Assembly: GCA_963820795.1 (NCBI GenBank)
Contig: CAWGBJ010000002.1
Span: forward strand, 62,001-126,000
Length of the DNA: 64,000 nucleotides
From: Roseiarcus sp963820795
Lineage (GTDB): Bacteria > Pseudomonadota > Alphaproteobacteria > Rhizobiales > Beijerinckiaceae
Direction of reading: 5' to 3'
Part shown: in pieces, positions 8,955-18,015 of the stretch
How the letters are laid out: each line of letters opens with the position of its first letter
Numbering within the stretch: position 1 is the first letter of the stretch
Made by a program: the position numbers and the translations under genes
The notes under the pieces: model-generated
What the model saw: the letters and a program-made list of their open reading frames with translations, nothing else
What the model was told of the DNA's origin: nothing
The model's database searches: none

Positions 8955-9882
8955 ATGAAAGCCGTTCGCCTTCATCGCTTTGGCGGTCCCGAGGCGCTCA
9001 GCCTCGATGACATCGAGCGCCCGGAGCCCAAAGAGGGCGAGGCGCTGGTCTCCGTGCGCGCCGCCAGCGTCAACCCGGTCGACTACAAGATCCGCTCCGG
9101 CGCGTTTCCGATCGTGAAGCAGGAGCAGTTGCCGGTCGTGCTCGGCCGCGACATCGCCGGAATCGTCGAGCGCTGCGGGCCGGGCGCCGCCTGCAGGCCG
9201 GGCGACGAAATCTTCGCCTTGCTCGGTCGCGACCGCGGCGGCTACGAGGAATACGTCATCGTCAGGGAGGGCGAATTCGCGCCGAAGCCGAAGCGCCTAA
9301 GCTTCATCGAAGCGGCCGCCGTGCCACTCGCCGGCCTCACCGCCTGGCAGGGCCTGTTCGACGAGGGGGGCCTCAAGAGCGGCCAGCGGGTCCTCATTCA
9401 TGGCGGGGCAGGGGGCGTCGGACATCTCGCGATCCAGTTCGCCAAAGCCAAAGGCGCCTGGGTCGCGACCACCGTCTCCGGGGCCGACAGGGAATTTGCT
9501 CGCCAGCTCGGCGCCGATCAGGCCGTCGATTACGAGCGGCGTCGGTTCGAGGACGAAGTCGCCAAGGTCGATCTCGTCTACGATCTTGTCGGCGGCGAGA
9601 CGCAGAAACGCTCGTTCGCCGCGCTCAAGCAAGGCGGGACGCTGGTCTCGACCGTGCAGCCGCCCGACGAGGCGCTCTGTCGCCAGCACAGGGTCAGCGG
9701 CAAAATCTACATGACGAAGCCGAATGCGGCCGAGCTCGCCGAGATCGGCCAGCTGATCGACGACGGCAAGGTCCGGCCGGTCGTCGAGCGCACCTTCCCG
9801 CTGGCCGAGGCCGCCGAAGCGCAAAAGGCGCTCGAGTTCAGGCCACAGCCGCGGCAAGACCGTGCTCGAAGTGGCGGCGTAA
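8955..9882 (+). CDS. Zinc-free quinone oxidoreductase (MDR family), frameshift near the C-terminus
   Basis: An NADPH:quinone oxidoreductase-like medium-chain reductase. It starts at ATG 8955 behind GGAGG and shows ASVNPVDYKIRSG, GRDIAGIV, VPLAGLTAWQGLF and the nucleotide site IHGGAGGVGHLAIQFAKAKGA. Family members normally end in SHSRGKTVLEV. Here an extra base in TTCAGGCCAC at about 9840 breaks the frame. Removing it restores that tail and a TAA at 9880-9882. As written, the frame would run to 9971 and overlap the next, convergent gene by about 55 bp. It is divergent from the MerR operon and could share its control. Confidence 0.8.
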
Positions 9883-9915
9883 CACGGGAGCCGCTCCGGT
9901 CCATTCGCTCTTCGG

Positions 9916-10917
9916 TTACTCCTGCGACTGGCCGCCGGCGAACCGCGCCACCATCAGGGACCCAAGGATGATCGCGCCGTAGATCGCCTGGATCCAGAAC
10001 GAGGGGACCTGCGCCAGGGTCAACAGGTTCTGCACCACGCCGAGGAGCAGGACGCCGGTGAGGGCGCCGAACATCGTGCCCTTGCCGCCGTCGAGCGAGA
10101 TGCCGCCGATGACCGCGGCGGCGAAGACGGTGAAGATGAGGCCGTTCCCCTGATTGGCGCTGATCGCCCCGACATAGCCGGTGATCGCGAGGCCGCCGAC
10201 CGCCGCCAGAACGCCGGCCAGAACGTAGACGCCCCAGGTGATCCGTTCGACACGGATGCCGGCGGCGCGCGCTGCCTCCGGATTGCCGCCGATGGCGTAG
10301 AGCGCCCGGCCCAGCCGGTGGTAGCGCAGCATGAGGCCGGCTGCCAGAAACGCCAGGGCAGCCAGCCAGACCGCCAGCGGCAGGCCAAGGAAGGTGACGA
10401 TCATCAGGCTGTAGAACGCCTGAGGCAGATCGAACAAGGTCCGCCCGCTCGTCGCGCCGACCAGCATGCCCCGCAGGACGATCAGCATGGCGAGCGTCAC
10501 GATGAAAGCGCTGAGGCGCAGATGAACCACCATGAAACCGTTGATGAAGCCGATCAGCGCTCCGACGAGCAGCACCACGAGGATGCCGGCGGCGCTTGGC
10601 CACTCGAAGCCGAACCCGAATTTGGCGGCGGGCACGACGACCATCGCCCCGATCGCCGGCGCGAACCCGTAGACCGACTCTAGCGACAGGTCGAACTTGC
10701 CGGTGATAATGACGAGAGACTCCGCGAGGACGACGAGAGACAGGGCCGCAGACGAGGTGAGGATCGTGTTGATGTTGCCCGACGTCAGAAAAACCGGACT
10801 GACGACGGTTCCGACCACAATCAGAACGGCGAGCGCCGGCAGCAGGGCGAGGTCGCGAAGGCGAGCCGCCAGAACCTTGCCTGTCGCGGGAGCTTCCGGA
10901 GCCTGGGCTATCGACAT
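9916..10917 (-). CDS. Sugar ABC transporter permease (RbsC-like)
   Basis: A 333-residue inner-membrane permease of the ribose/galactoside importer class (BPD_transp_2), with about 9-10 hydrophobic segments. The EAA-like loop is seen as LYAIGGNPEAARAAGIRV, and FAAAVIGGISLDGGKGTMFGALTG is the family signature. It is the last gene of the minus-strand order binding protein, ATPase, permease, 24 bp after the ATPase. As an RbsC homologue it would form the channel as a homodimer. Confidence 0.9.
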   Translation of the reverse strand: MSIAQAPEAPATGKVLAARLRDLALLPALAVLIVVGTVVSPVFLTSGNINTILTSSAALSLVVLAESLVIITGKFDLSLESVYGFAPAIGAMVVVPAAKFGFGFEWPSAAGILVVLLVGALIGFINGFMVVHLRLSAFIVTLAMLIVLRGMLVGATSGRTLFDLPQAFYSLMIVTFLGLPLAVWLAALAFLAAGLMLRYHRLGRALYAIGGNPEAARAAGIRVERITWGVYVLAGVLAAVGGLAITGYVGAISANQGNGLIFTVFAAAVIGGISLDGGKGTMFGALTGVLLLGVVQNLLTLAQVPSFWIQAIYGAIILGSLMVARFAGGQSQE

Positions 10918-10941
10918 GGGAGCAAATGCCTTTGGTTACGC

Positions 10942-12489
10942 TCAAATGCCTTCAATCGAGGCCACGAGAGCATTGTCGCTCCATCCGGCCTTGTGCTCCG
11001 CAACGACGCGGCCGTGTCGCATGACCAGAACACGATCGCAGGTCCGCAGGTCTTCCAGTTCCCCGCTCACCACAAGAATCGCCCGGCCTTCCCGGCGCAA
11101 ATTCTCGACAATCCGGAGCAGCGCCTCTTTCGATTTCACATCGACCCCGGCTGTCGGATCCATGAGAACCAGGACCGAAGGATGGCTGGCGAGCGCCCGC
11201 CCCATCACCACCTTCTGCTGATTGCCGCCCGACAGATTGGAAACCAGCTGCTCCGGCCCCTCGGTGACGATGTCCAGGGAATCAATGGCGGCATTGGTCG
11301 TCTCCGCGCGCCGGCGCGGCGCGATGAAGCCGAGCGGTCCAAGCATGCCGGCGATCGTCATCGTCACGTTGTCGGCGACCGGCTGGGTGAGAACGAGACC
11401 CTGCCTGTGCCGGCTCTTGGGGACGCATCCAACCCCGACCGCCAAAGCGGCGGAAACAACTCCGGGACGCAAGGATCGACCATTGACGGCGATCGAGCCG
11501 TGCGAGAACCGGCCAAGTCCGGCGACCGCCTCCGCCACGCCGATGCGGCCGCCGCTGGTGGCGCCCGAGATGCCGACGACTTCGCCGCGGTGCACCTTGA
11601 AGCTTACGCTCTCGAAATCCTCGCCGGAGATGTCGCGCACCTCGAGAGCAACGGGCGGATTCGTCGGCGGCGTCCGGCCGACCGCGTCGGCGAAGCCGAA
11701 TTGCACCTGCTCGCCCGTCATGGCCTCGATCAGACGATCCTTTGTCAGGTCGGCCACGGGCGCGGAGATGATGCGGCGCGCGTCCCGCAGGACGGTCACG
11801 GCCTGGCATATCTCGTACACCTCCTGAAGGTGATGCGAGATAAATAGGAAGGTCACGCCCTGCGCCTGGAGCTCTCGGATGCGCACGAAGAGGCGCTTGA
11901 TCTCGTCGCCGTCGAGTTGCGCTGTCGGCTCGTCCAGAACGATGAAACGGGCCCCGTATGACAGGGCTCGGGCGATCTCGACCAGCTGACGCGCCTCAAC
12001 CTTCAAGTCGCCGGCGCGCATGTCCACGGAGACCTTGACATTCCATTGATCGAGCACGTCACGCGCCTGACGGCGCAGCGCATCCCAGCTTATGAAGCCC
12101 CGCTTCAGGGGCTGCCGGTTGATCAAAAGGTTTTCCGCGACCGTGAGCTCGGGAATGATCGTCGAATGCTGATATACGCAGGCGACTAGGCGCCGCCACG
12201 CCGCGCGGTCGGAAAGGGGCGGCGCAGGTTCGCCGGAAAACCGGATCGCGCCGGCGTCGGGCTCGCGAAGGCCGGTGAGCATGCCCACCATGGTCGATTT
12301 GCCGGCGCCGTTGCGGCCGACAAGGGCATGCGATTCGCCAGGCATGACGCGGATGTGGGCGTCGATCAGCGCCATTGTCGCGCCGTAGCGCTTGGAGATG
12401 CCGACGGCCTCGACGATGGGGATGCTGCTGTCCGGGCGCACAGCCGGGCGCGAATCGCCGCGCCCGGCCGGCATCGATGGCGAGGTCAT
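10942..12489 (-). CDS. Sugar ABC transporter ATP-binding protein (RbsA/MglA-like)
   Basis: A double-domain ATPase of 515 residues. Domain 1 has Walker A GRNGAGKS and Walker B FIVLDEPTAQLD. Domain 2 has SGATSGGRIG in place of a classic Walker A, the signature NLSGGNQQKVVMGRAL and LMDPTAGVD. The degenerate second site is normal for RbsA/MglA proteins. The ATG at 12489 was chosen over the open frame running back into the binding-protein gene. It follows that gene by 16 bp and precedes the permease by 24 bp. Confidence 0.9.
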   Translation of the reverse strand: MTSPSMPAGRGDSRPAVRPDSSIPIVEAVGISKRYGATMALIDAHIRVMPGESHALVGRNGAGKSTMVGMLTGLREPDAGAIRFSGEPAPPLSDRAAWRRLVACVYQHSTIIPELTVAENLLINRQPLKRGFISWDALRRQARDVLDQWNVKVSVDMRAGDLKVEARQLVEIARALSYGARFIVLDEPTAQLDGDEIKRLFVRIRELQAQGVTFLFISHHLQEVYEICQAVTVLRDARRIISAPVADLTKDRLIEAMTGEQVQFGFADAVGRTPPTNPPVALEVRDISGEDFESVSFKVHRGEVVGISGATSGGRIGVAEAVAGLGRFSHGSIAVNGRSLRPGVVSAALAVGVGCVPKSRHRQGLVLTQPVADNVTMTIAGMLGPLGFIAPRRRAETTNAAIDSLDIVTEGPEQLVSNLSGGNQQKVVMGRALASHPSVLVLMDPTAGVDVKSKEALLRIVENLRREGRAILVVSGELEDLRTCDRVLVMRHGRVVAEHKAGWSDNALVASIEGI

Positions 12490-12505
12490 GGAGTTCGGGC
12501 GCCGC

Positions 12506-13525
12506 TCAGAGATTGTTCCCCCAGAACGCCTTGTCGTCCACGTTTTCCTTTGTGACCAGCGGCGCCGCAAGCTGATCCTCGAGCACACCCGGCGCAACCT
12601 CGACGATGTTGCTGTCGTGGTCGGTCGGGCCGGTCTTGAACGTCTTGCCCTCGATCGCCTCCTTCAAATACATGATGCCGTACTTGGCGTAGAGGTCGGC
12701 AGGCTGCGAGACGGTCGCATCGGCCTCGCCCTTCCGGATCGCGTCGAATTCCTGCGGGATTCCGTCGTTGCTGACAATGACGATATGGCCAGGCTCGCCG
12801 GCCAAATGCAGCAGGCCGCGGCGCTTGAGCGTCTGCAACGTCGGGGCGAGGAACACCCCGCCGGCGTGCATGTAGATGGCTTTCAGATCGGGGGTCGAGT
12901 TGAGGATCGTGTCGAGGCCCGCGGCCGCGTCCTCTCCCGACCACGCCTTCGTCGGAATCTCGAGCAGCTTCAGCTTCGGATAGTTCTTCTTGATGCAGTC
13001 GCGGAAACCGACGCCGCGGTCGCGGCCGTTGATCGACGCCTGGTCGCCCATGATCTGCACGACCGGTCCCTCCGCCACGTGTTCCCCGATGTATTTGCAG
13101 GCCTTTTCGCCGTAGGCGATGTTGTTGGCGCGGACGACAATGGCGACCGGGCCCGTCTCGGGCGCAACGTCGACGGCGACGACCGGGACGTTGGCGGCTG
13201 CCGCGGTCTTGAGAACTGTGCTCGCCGCCGAGCTGTCGAACGGAGAGAAGATGATGCCCTTGGCGCCGAGCGCGATCGAGTTCTTGACACCGGTGATTTG
13301 CTTCGCCGTATCGAATTCCGAGTTAAAGGGCTGCAGCAGGTCGACGCCCTGGGCCTTCGCTTCGGCCACGATATACTTGTTGTAGGACGTCCAGAACGGC
13401 GATGTCAGCGTCGTCAGATCGACGCCGATTTTCGGATTGTCGGCCGCAGAGGCGATGCTCACGATGGCGACTGCGCAGGCCGCAGCCAACGCAGATCTGA
13501 TCGCCGTACGCTTAATCTTAATCAT
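12506..13525 (-). CDS. Periplasmic sugar-binding protein (Peripla_BP_4)
   Basis: A 339-residue substrate-binding protein with a Sec signal peptide, MIKIKRTAIRSALAAACA and onward, cut at ASA near residue 28. The mature part begins DNPKIGVDLTTLTSPFW, typical of ribose/rhamnose/autoinducer-2-type binding proteins. GGGAGG lies just upstream of the ATG at 13525, which is why that start is preferred to an earlier in-frame codon. It heads the importer genes and lies 77 bp after the GntR regulator gene. The ligand is inferred to be a sugar or sugar acid from the dehydratase genes diverging at 14359. Confidence 0.9.
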   Translation of the reverse strand: MIKIKRTAIRSALAAACAVAIVSIASAADNPKIGVDLTTLTSPFWTSYNKYIVAEAKAQGVDLLQPFNSEFDTAKQITGVKNSIALGAKGIIFSPFDSSAASTVLKTAAAANVPVVAVDVAPETGPVAIVVRANNIAYGEKACKYIGEHVAEGPVVQIMGDQASINGRDRGVGFRDCIKKNYPKLKLLEIPTKAWSGEDAAAGLDTILNSTPDLKAIYMHAGGVFLAPTLQTLKRRGLLHLAGEPGHIVIVSNDGIPQEFDAIRKGEADATVSQPADLYAKYGIMYLKEAIEGKTFKTGPTDHDSNIVEVAPGVLEDQLAAPLVTKENVDDKAFWGNNL

Positions 13526-13602
13526 GGTGACCTCCCTGTCTGGTTTTCTTGTCTCTCCAGTGGTTCCGGCCGCCACGGTCCTCGCGACGCCGGCATCGGA
13601 GC

Positions 13603-14283
13603 TCATGGCCGGATTGGCAATTCCTCGGCTGGCCGCGACAGGAATTCGTCGCGGCTGGCGGCCAAATGCTTGCGCAAAGCCTCGATCGCCGCGCCAGCCT
13701 TCGGCGCGCCGAAGGCCTCGAGGATCGCCGAATGCTCGCGCTCGGTCCGCCCGGGATCATACCGGGCGAGCGAATAATTGCGCAGGGTCTGCGTCTGGCG
13801 CAACACCAGCCGATGCCAGCCGATGATGAGCTGGTTTCGACTGAGACCGACGATGTGCTCGTGGAACTCGCGATCCAGGCGGATCGCCTCGTAAAGCCCG
13901 CGTTCGGTCTGCTTCTTGACGTTGACCATCTGCTCCCGGAATATCTTGCCGAGCCTCTCTACGAACGACGGCGTCGCCAGCCCGGCGGCCAGCCCCGCTT
14001 CGACGGCATGCAACTCCAACAGCATCCGCGCGGCGTAGATCTCTTCGATGTCGGCACGGCTGAATCGCCGGACAACCGAGCCGCGGCGCGCCGCGCTCTC
14101 CACCAGCCCGTCACGTTCGAGCAGGGCAATGGCTTCCTTCACCGGCGTCTGGCTGATCGCCAGCGAATCGGCGAGTTCGTCCGCCAGCAACCGTCGCCCA
14201 GCCGGAAGGGCGCCGGAAACGATCTGCTCCTGCAGCGCCTGATAGGCCTGCTGAGCTAGGGTGGATCGTATGAACGACACCAT
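13603..14283 (-). CDS. GntR family regulator (FadR/FCD type)
   Basis: A 226-residue regulator. The winged helix at residues 8-72 includes QAYQALQEQIVSGALPAGRRL and the recognition stretch ISQTPVKEAIALLERDGL. The all-helical FCD ligand domain contains LDREFHEHIVGLSRN with metal-binding Asp/His residues (DxxFH). It lies between the importer operon and the divergent dehydratase operon and probably represses both until a sugar acid binds. The ATG at 14283 gives the family's normal length. Confidence 0.88.
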   Translation of the reverse strand: MVSFIRSTLAQQAYQALQEQIVSGALPAGRRLLADELADSLAISQTPVKEAIALLERDGLVESAARRGSVVRRFSRADIEEIYAARMLLELHAVEAGLAAGLATPSFVERLGKIFREQMVNVKKQTERGLYEAIRLDREFHEHIVGLSRNQLIIGWHRLVLRQTQTLRNYSLARYDPGRTEREHSAILEAFGAPKAGAAIEALRKHLAASRDEFLSRPAEELPIRP

Positions 14284-14358
14284 GCCCGACACGGTATCAG
14301 CGGGATTTTTTAGCCGCAATATAGAAAATTTTTTATCTGGACAACTCGGGACAGTTTT
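14284..14358. promoter_or_regulatory. Divergent promoter region with AT-rich palindrome
   Basis: The 75-bp gap between the GntR regulator and the UxaA-type operon holds ATAGAAAATTTTTTAT at 14321-14336, an AT-rich near-palindrome in an otherwise GC-rich region. A binding site for the adjacent GntR protein is the simplest reading. This is inferred from position and symmetry only. Confidence 0.4.
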
Positions 14359-14718
14359 GTGAAGTTCGAGTTGATCGAAGGACGCGCTTTGGGGATGAGT
14401 GCCGGCACTGACCAGCGACTGCTTCTGCTCGACCAGGCGGACAATGTTCTTGTCGCGACCGCGCGCATCCGCGGGGGGGAGCGCATCGTGATCGAGGGCA
14501 GCGCCGTGGCGCTTGAGGCAGACCTTCCCATTGGCCACAAGCTGGCGCGTCGCAGGATCGCGGCAGGCGAGCGTGTCTTGAAGTACGGCGCGCCGATCGG
14601 CGTGGCGACTGCCGATATCGAAACCGGCGGCCATGTCCATGTGCACAATCTGAGGAGCGACTATACGCCCACCTATCATCTCGAAGCTTTGCGCAAGAGG
14701 AGCGAGGCGGCATCATGA
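14359..14718 (+). CDS. UxaA-type dehydratase small subunit (SAF domain)
   Basis: A 119-residue SAF-domain protein equivalent to the N-terminal part of altronate/galactarate dehydratases. Visible: RLLLLDQADNVLVATARI, DLPIGHKLARRRIAAGE and KYGAPIGVATADIETGGHVHVHN, the metal-binding His-rich end of the domain. In many dehydratases this is fused to the large part; here it is a separate gene overlapping the next by 4 bp (ATGA). The GTG at 14359 lacks a clear ribosome site, and an ATG at 14395 (MSAGTDQ) is a possible alternative start. Confidence 0.82.
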   Translation: MKFELIEGRALGMSAGTDQRLLLLDQADNVLVATARIRGGERIVIEGSAVALEADLPIGHKLARRRIAAGERVLKYGAPIGVATADIETGGHVHVHNLRSDYTPTYHLEALRKRSEAAS

Positions 14719-15908
14719 TGCGAGGCTATCTGCGCGCCGACGGGCGCAAGGGCATCCGCAACGCCATCGTCGTCGGCTACCTCGTCGAATGCGCCCACCA
14801 CGTGGCGCGCGAAATCGCCGCGCCGTTTCGCGATCGCGACGTGCATCTCATTGGCTTTCCCGGCTGTTATCCCAATGCCTACGCCGAGACGATGATGGAG
14901 CGCCTCTGCGCCCACCCCAACGTCGGGGCGGCGCTGCTCGTTTCCCTCGGCTGCGAGAGCTTCAACAAGTACAAGCTGTTCCAGACCGTTCAGGATAGCG
15001 GTCGCCCGGTCAAGACGGTGGTCATTCAGGCGAGCGGCGGCACCCGCAAGTCGATCGCCGAGGGCCGGGCCTTCGTCGCCGAGCAGCGTGCGCTTCTCGA
15101 CGCGATGGAGCCCGTCGCCATGGCGGTCGATGAGCTGATCGTCGGCACGATTTGCGGCGGATCGGACGGAACGTCGGGCATCACCGGAAACCCGGCGGCC
15201 GGCCGCGCCTTCGATCTGCTCGTTGGGGCCGGCGCGGCATGCATCTTCGAGGAGACCGGCGAGTTGATCGGCTGCGAGAACATCATGGCTGATCGGGCCG
15301 TGACGCCTGAGCTCGGCGCCATCCTGAAGCAAAGCGTCGCCAAGGCGGCCCGCTATTACGCGACGCTCGGCTATGGCTCCTTTGCGGCCGGCAACGCCGA
15401 AGGCGGCTTAACGACGATCGAAGAGAAATCGATGGGCGCCTACGCTAAGTCCGGCGCCGCCCCGATCTCGGGTCTCCTGAAGCCCGGCGACATCCCGACG
15501 CGCGGCGGCCTCTATCTGCTCGACGTCGTGCCTGACGGGGAAGTTCGCTGGGGCTTCCCGAATATCAACGACAATGCCGAGATCGCCGAGCTGATCGCTT
15601 GCGGCTGCCATGCCGTTCTCTTTGTCACGGGACGCGGCTCGGTGGTCGGTTCGGCCATCTCGCCTGTCGTCAAGATTTGCGCCAATCCTGAGACCTACCG
15701 CCGGATGGCCGACGACATGGATGTGGATGCCGGACGCATCATGGAGGGCAAAGCCACGCTCGCTGAGGTCGGGTACGAAATTCGTGACCTGGTGCTGGCC
15801 CTCGGCCAAGGCCGGCGGACGCAATCCGAGGAACTCGGCCATCAGGAATTCATTCTGACGTACAAGTCCTTCGAGCCGATCGGGCCGGCCTGCCTGACCG
15901 CCGCATGA
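14715..15908 (+). CDS. UxaA family sugar-acid dehydratase, catalytic subunit
   Basis: The 397-residue large part of an altronate/D-galactarate dehydratase-type enzyme, which removes water from an aldonic or aldaric acid to give a 2-keto-3-deoxy acid. It begins GYLRADGRKGIRN, the family signature, and carries LIGFPGCYPN, VSLGCESFN, TICGGSDGTSGITGNPAAGRAFD and EETGELIGCEN. With the SAF subunit before it and the RraA-like aldolase after it, both coupled by 4-bp overlaps, it forms a compact catabolic operon. The exact substrate is not determined. Confidence 0.88.
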   Translation: MMRGYLRADGRKGIRNAIVVGYLVECAHHVAREIAAPFRDRDVHLIGFPGCYPNAYAETMMERLCAHPNVGAALLVSLGCESFNKYKLFQTVQDSGRPVKTVVIQASGGTRKSIAEGRAFVAEQRALLDAMEPVAMAVDELIVGTICGGSDGTSGITGNPAAGRAFDLLVGAGAACIFEETGELIGCENIMADRAVTPELGAILKQSVAKAARYYATLGYGSFAAGNAEGGLTTIEEKSMGAYAKSGAAPISGLLKPGDIPTRGGLYLLDVVPDGEVRWGFPNINDNAEIAELIACGCHAVLFVTGRGSVVGSAISPVVKICANPETYRRMADDMDVDAGRIMEGKATLAEVGYEIRDLVLALGQGRRTQSEELGHQEFILTYKSFEPIGPACLTAA

Positions 15909-16564
15909 CATCCGAAGCGCCGAATCTCTCCGATCGTTTGGCCGCCTGCTACACCGCCGTCGTCCACGACGTGATGCGCGCCATGGGCCTCAGCGATTTC
16001 ACTTTGCCGCCGGACCTCAGACCCATTCTGCCGGAACAATCCCTGGCGGGACCAGCCTTCACCGTCGAAGGGCAAGTCGTCGACGGCTGCGATCCGCATG
16101 AAACGCTCATCGCCTGGACCGGACTCCTGTCGCTGGCGCCCTCCGGCTCGGTCTGGGTCAGTCAGCCGAACGACCGTGTGGTCGCCCACATGGGCGAACT
16201 CTCCGCCGAGACGCTAAAGAACAAGGGCGTGCGCGGCTGCATCGCCGACGGCTTCGTCCGCGACGTGAATTTCCTGCTAGCGATCGGCTTCCAGACTTGG
16301 GCGCGCGGGTTCACCCCGCGCGACATCGTCGGGCGCTGGTTGCCGAAAGCCACCAACGTCCCCATCGCGATCGGCGATGTGGCGATCGCTCCGGGCGATT
16401 ACATGGTCGGCGACCGCGACGGGCTGATCAGGATTCCCAAATCCCTGGCCGATGAGGTCGCCGACAGGGCCGACGCGGCGATGGCGACGGAAAGCCTCGT
16501 GCGCAAGGCCATCCTCTCGGGCGTCGACCCCCAACAGGCCTATCTCAAACACGGCAAGTTCTAA
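15905..16564 (+). CDS. RraA-like aldolase/decarboxylase family protein
   Basis: A 219-residue RraA/HMG-aldolase superfamily protein. The metal and pyruvate-enolate site is seen in KGVRGCIADGFVRDVN, matching the GxxxDGxxRD motif, and GDYMVGDRDGLIRIP is the second family signature. Enzymes of this group cleave 4-hydroxy-4-methyl-2-oxoglutarate or decarboxylate oxaloacetate; RraA itself inhibits RNase E. Here the operon position after a UxaA-type dehydratase suggests a retro-aldol step on the 2-keto-3-deoxy acid. It is coupled to the upstream gene by a 4-bp overlap. Confidence 0.82.
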   Translation: MTSEAPNLSDRLAACYTAVVHDVMRAMGLSDFTLPPDLRPILPEQSLAGPAFTVEGQVVDGCDPHETLIAWTGLLSLAPSGSVWVSQPNDRVVAHMGELSAETLKNKGVRGCIADGFVRDVNFLLAIGFQTWARGFTPRDIVGRWLPKATNVPIAIGDVAIAPGDYMVGDRDGLIRIPKSLADEVADRADAAMATESLVRKAILSGVDPQQAYLKHGKF

Positions 16565-17056
16565 TACAGCCTCGCCCATTTGGAAGAGTGCCTGAAATCG
16601 GGGACTGGACACGGCGCAGGTTGCCGGGCCGGCCGCTCGATGCTCAACGAGTTGAGCTCGGGGTCGTGGCGCGCACGGCATGCGACATGCTTGGCGACCT
16701 GGGCAAGCGCCTGGAAAGGAGCGACCGCCTCATGGCGGTCCGTCTCAACTTCGAGTCCGCTGACAATCAGGCGGCGAACAGAGCCCTCTCTCCAAGCCGA
16801 CGAGCATCATCGCCCACGTCGATGCTTCAGGCACACCTGACACAGTTACGTCAACTGGATTTACAGAACAGCAACCTACGCCGGCGTTTGTCAACTGCTC
16901 CACCAACCCGTACCCGGGAACCCATAAGCTCTTTCAGGTTCACGCCGTCGACGAGAATGGCGAAATCGTGGCCGCGCCTAATCTCACGCGCGGCCGGCTT
17001 GTCCTTGTGTTGGCAGAGGTCGCCGCGCGCTGCCAATCGGAGGCCTGGCCGACCGT
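16565..17056. other. Intergenic stretch with IS debris, no intact gene
   Basis: This 490-bp stretch has no convincing gene. The only recognisable piece is the IS110-like fragment at 16926-17018. The plus-strand open frame from 16588 has unbalanced, arginine-rich composition and no domain I recognise. Confidence 0.6.
16926..17018 (+). mobile_element. IS110-like transposase fragment
   Basis: About 30 codons read KLFQVHAVDENGEIV followed by LTRGRLV, resembling the N-terminal region of IS110/IS1111 transposases (SxFQVHxVDxxGxxVxRRxLxR). The frame then loses similarity. No start, no end and no terminal repeats are visible, so this is a relic of an old insertion. Confidence 0.4.
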
Positions 17057-17278
17057 CTATGCGTTTGCAGACGCGCGCTGGAACCAGGCGAAGGCGAAGA
17101 GGACGAGGGCGACGATCAGCGAGCCGAGCGCGTGGGTGACGTGAACATGCGCCGAGCCGGCCTCGAACCCCGGGAGGAAGGCGGGCAGGCTGCCCGCCGG
17201 CGTGAGCCAGTAGACGGCCGCGAGCACGAGAAACACGAGGCCGAGAAGGCCGGCGATCAACGGCAGAGGCTTGGTCAT
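17057..17278 (-). CDS. Small two-helix membrane protein
   Basis: A 73-residue protein starting MTKPLPLIAGLL at 17278, with two hydrophobic helices (residues about 5-24 and 44-66) separated by a loop with PAGSLPAFLPGFEAG and a HVHVTHALGS stretch at the start of helix 2. It resembles small uncharacterised membrane proteins common in rhizobia. The open frame extends upstream to 17419, but the longer N-terminus is polar and unlike a membrane protein start. Confidence 0.6.
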   Translation of the reverse strand: MTKPLPLIAGLLGLVFLVLAAVYWLTPAGSLPAFLPGFEAGSAHVHVTHALGSLIVALVLFAFAWFQRASANA

Positions 17279-17412
17279 GCGGCATTCGTGTAGCCCAAGA
17301 GCGCCTCGGCGCCAATGCTCGCCTTTCAACTGGTTTCGGAACGGCAGGCAAGCTCTTCGATTCGATGAGCCGATGCTAGAATGCGAATCGTCCAGGTTGC
17401 CGGGTTCAGATA

Positions 17413-17799
17413 TTGACAAGGAAAGCCAAAAGCGAAGGGTTCGAACCGGACGCGTTCCTGGCGACCGTCAACCGGGGCCGAACGATCCGACCTTTTCGGC
17501 GAAGGCTGTCTGATCGCGCAACCTTTGCGCCTGGCGACGGCTGCTTCAATGACCTCGAATTGAACAATGGGTCGACGAGGTCCGCTTCAACGCGGCTGTT
17601 GCGGGCCAATGCTTCTGCTCTTGGCGAATTTCGGCAAGGAGGGAAGGCCCGAGCCGGATCGCTATAAAAATCAGCCAGGAGACGCTGGCGGAAATGGTCG
17701 GGACGACCCGGCCGCAACGTTAGCTTTTTCATGAACAAATTCAGGAAGCTCGGCTTTATCGACTGCCGCTCGTTGTTGGGCGTCATTCTGCGCGACTAG
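17413..17799 (+). pseudogene. Decayed copy of the Crp/Fnr regulator at 19876
   Basis: The first 25 codons (KAKSEGFEPDAFLATVNRGRT) match the start of the intact regulator at 19876-20532. Later blocks match it at DNA level: TTTTCGGCGAAGGCTGTCT near 17489, and the region from 17616 to the TAG at 17799 covering the recognition helix and C-terminus. Two internal deletions and several frame changes remove most of the cyclic-nucleotide-like domain, leaving 387 bp against 657 bp. The similarity continues some 50 bp past the stop. This is a partial duplication that has decayed. Confidence 0.85.
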
Positions 17800-18015
17800 G
17801 CATCTCCGCCGCCTCCGGGATTTTCCGGCCGGGATTTTCCGGCAATGTGGTCATTTTTGAACAGGCCGCATGTCTTCCCAATTGCTAGCATTGGCCCCAA
17901 CAAGGGCGGATGGAGGGCCCGAGCCGCTTTCGGTTCGACACATATGCGGCTCCGGACACTCTTGACCTGCGCTGTGTCATCGCCGCTTCTTTGACAAGAC
18001 CAATTGGAGAGCGGT

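Noticed and set aside
16588..17139. A 183-codon open frame as a real gene
   Set aside because: No ribosome site, skewed Arg/Ser composition, and it overlaps IS110 debris and the antisense of a small membrane protein gene.
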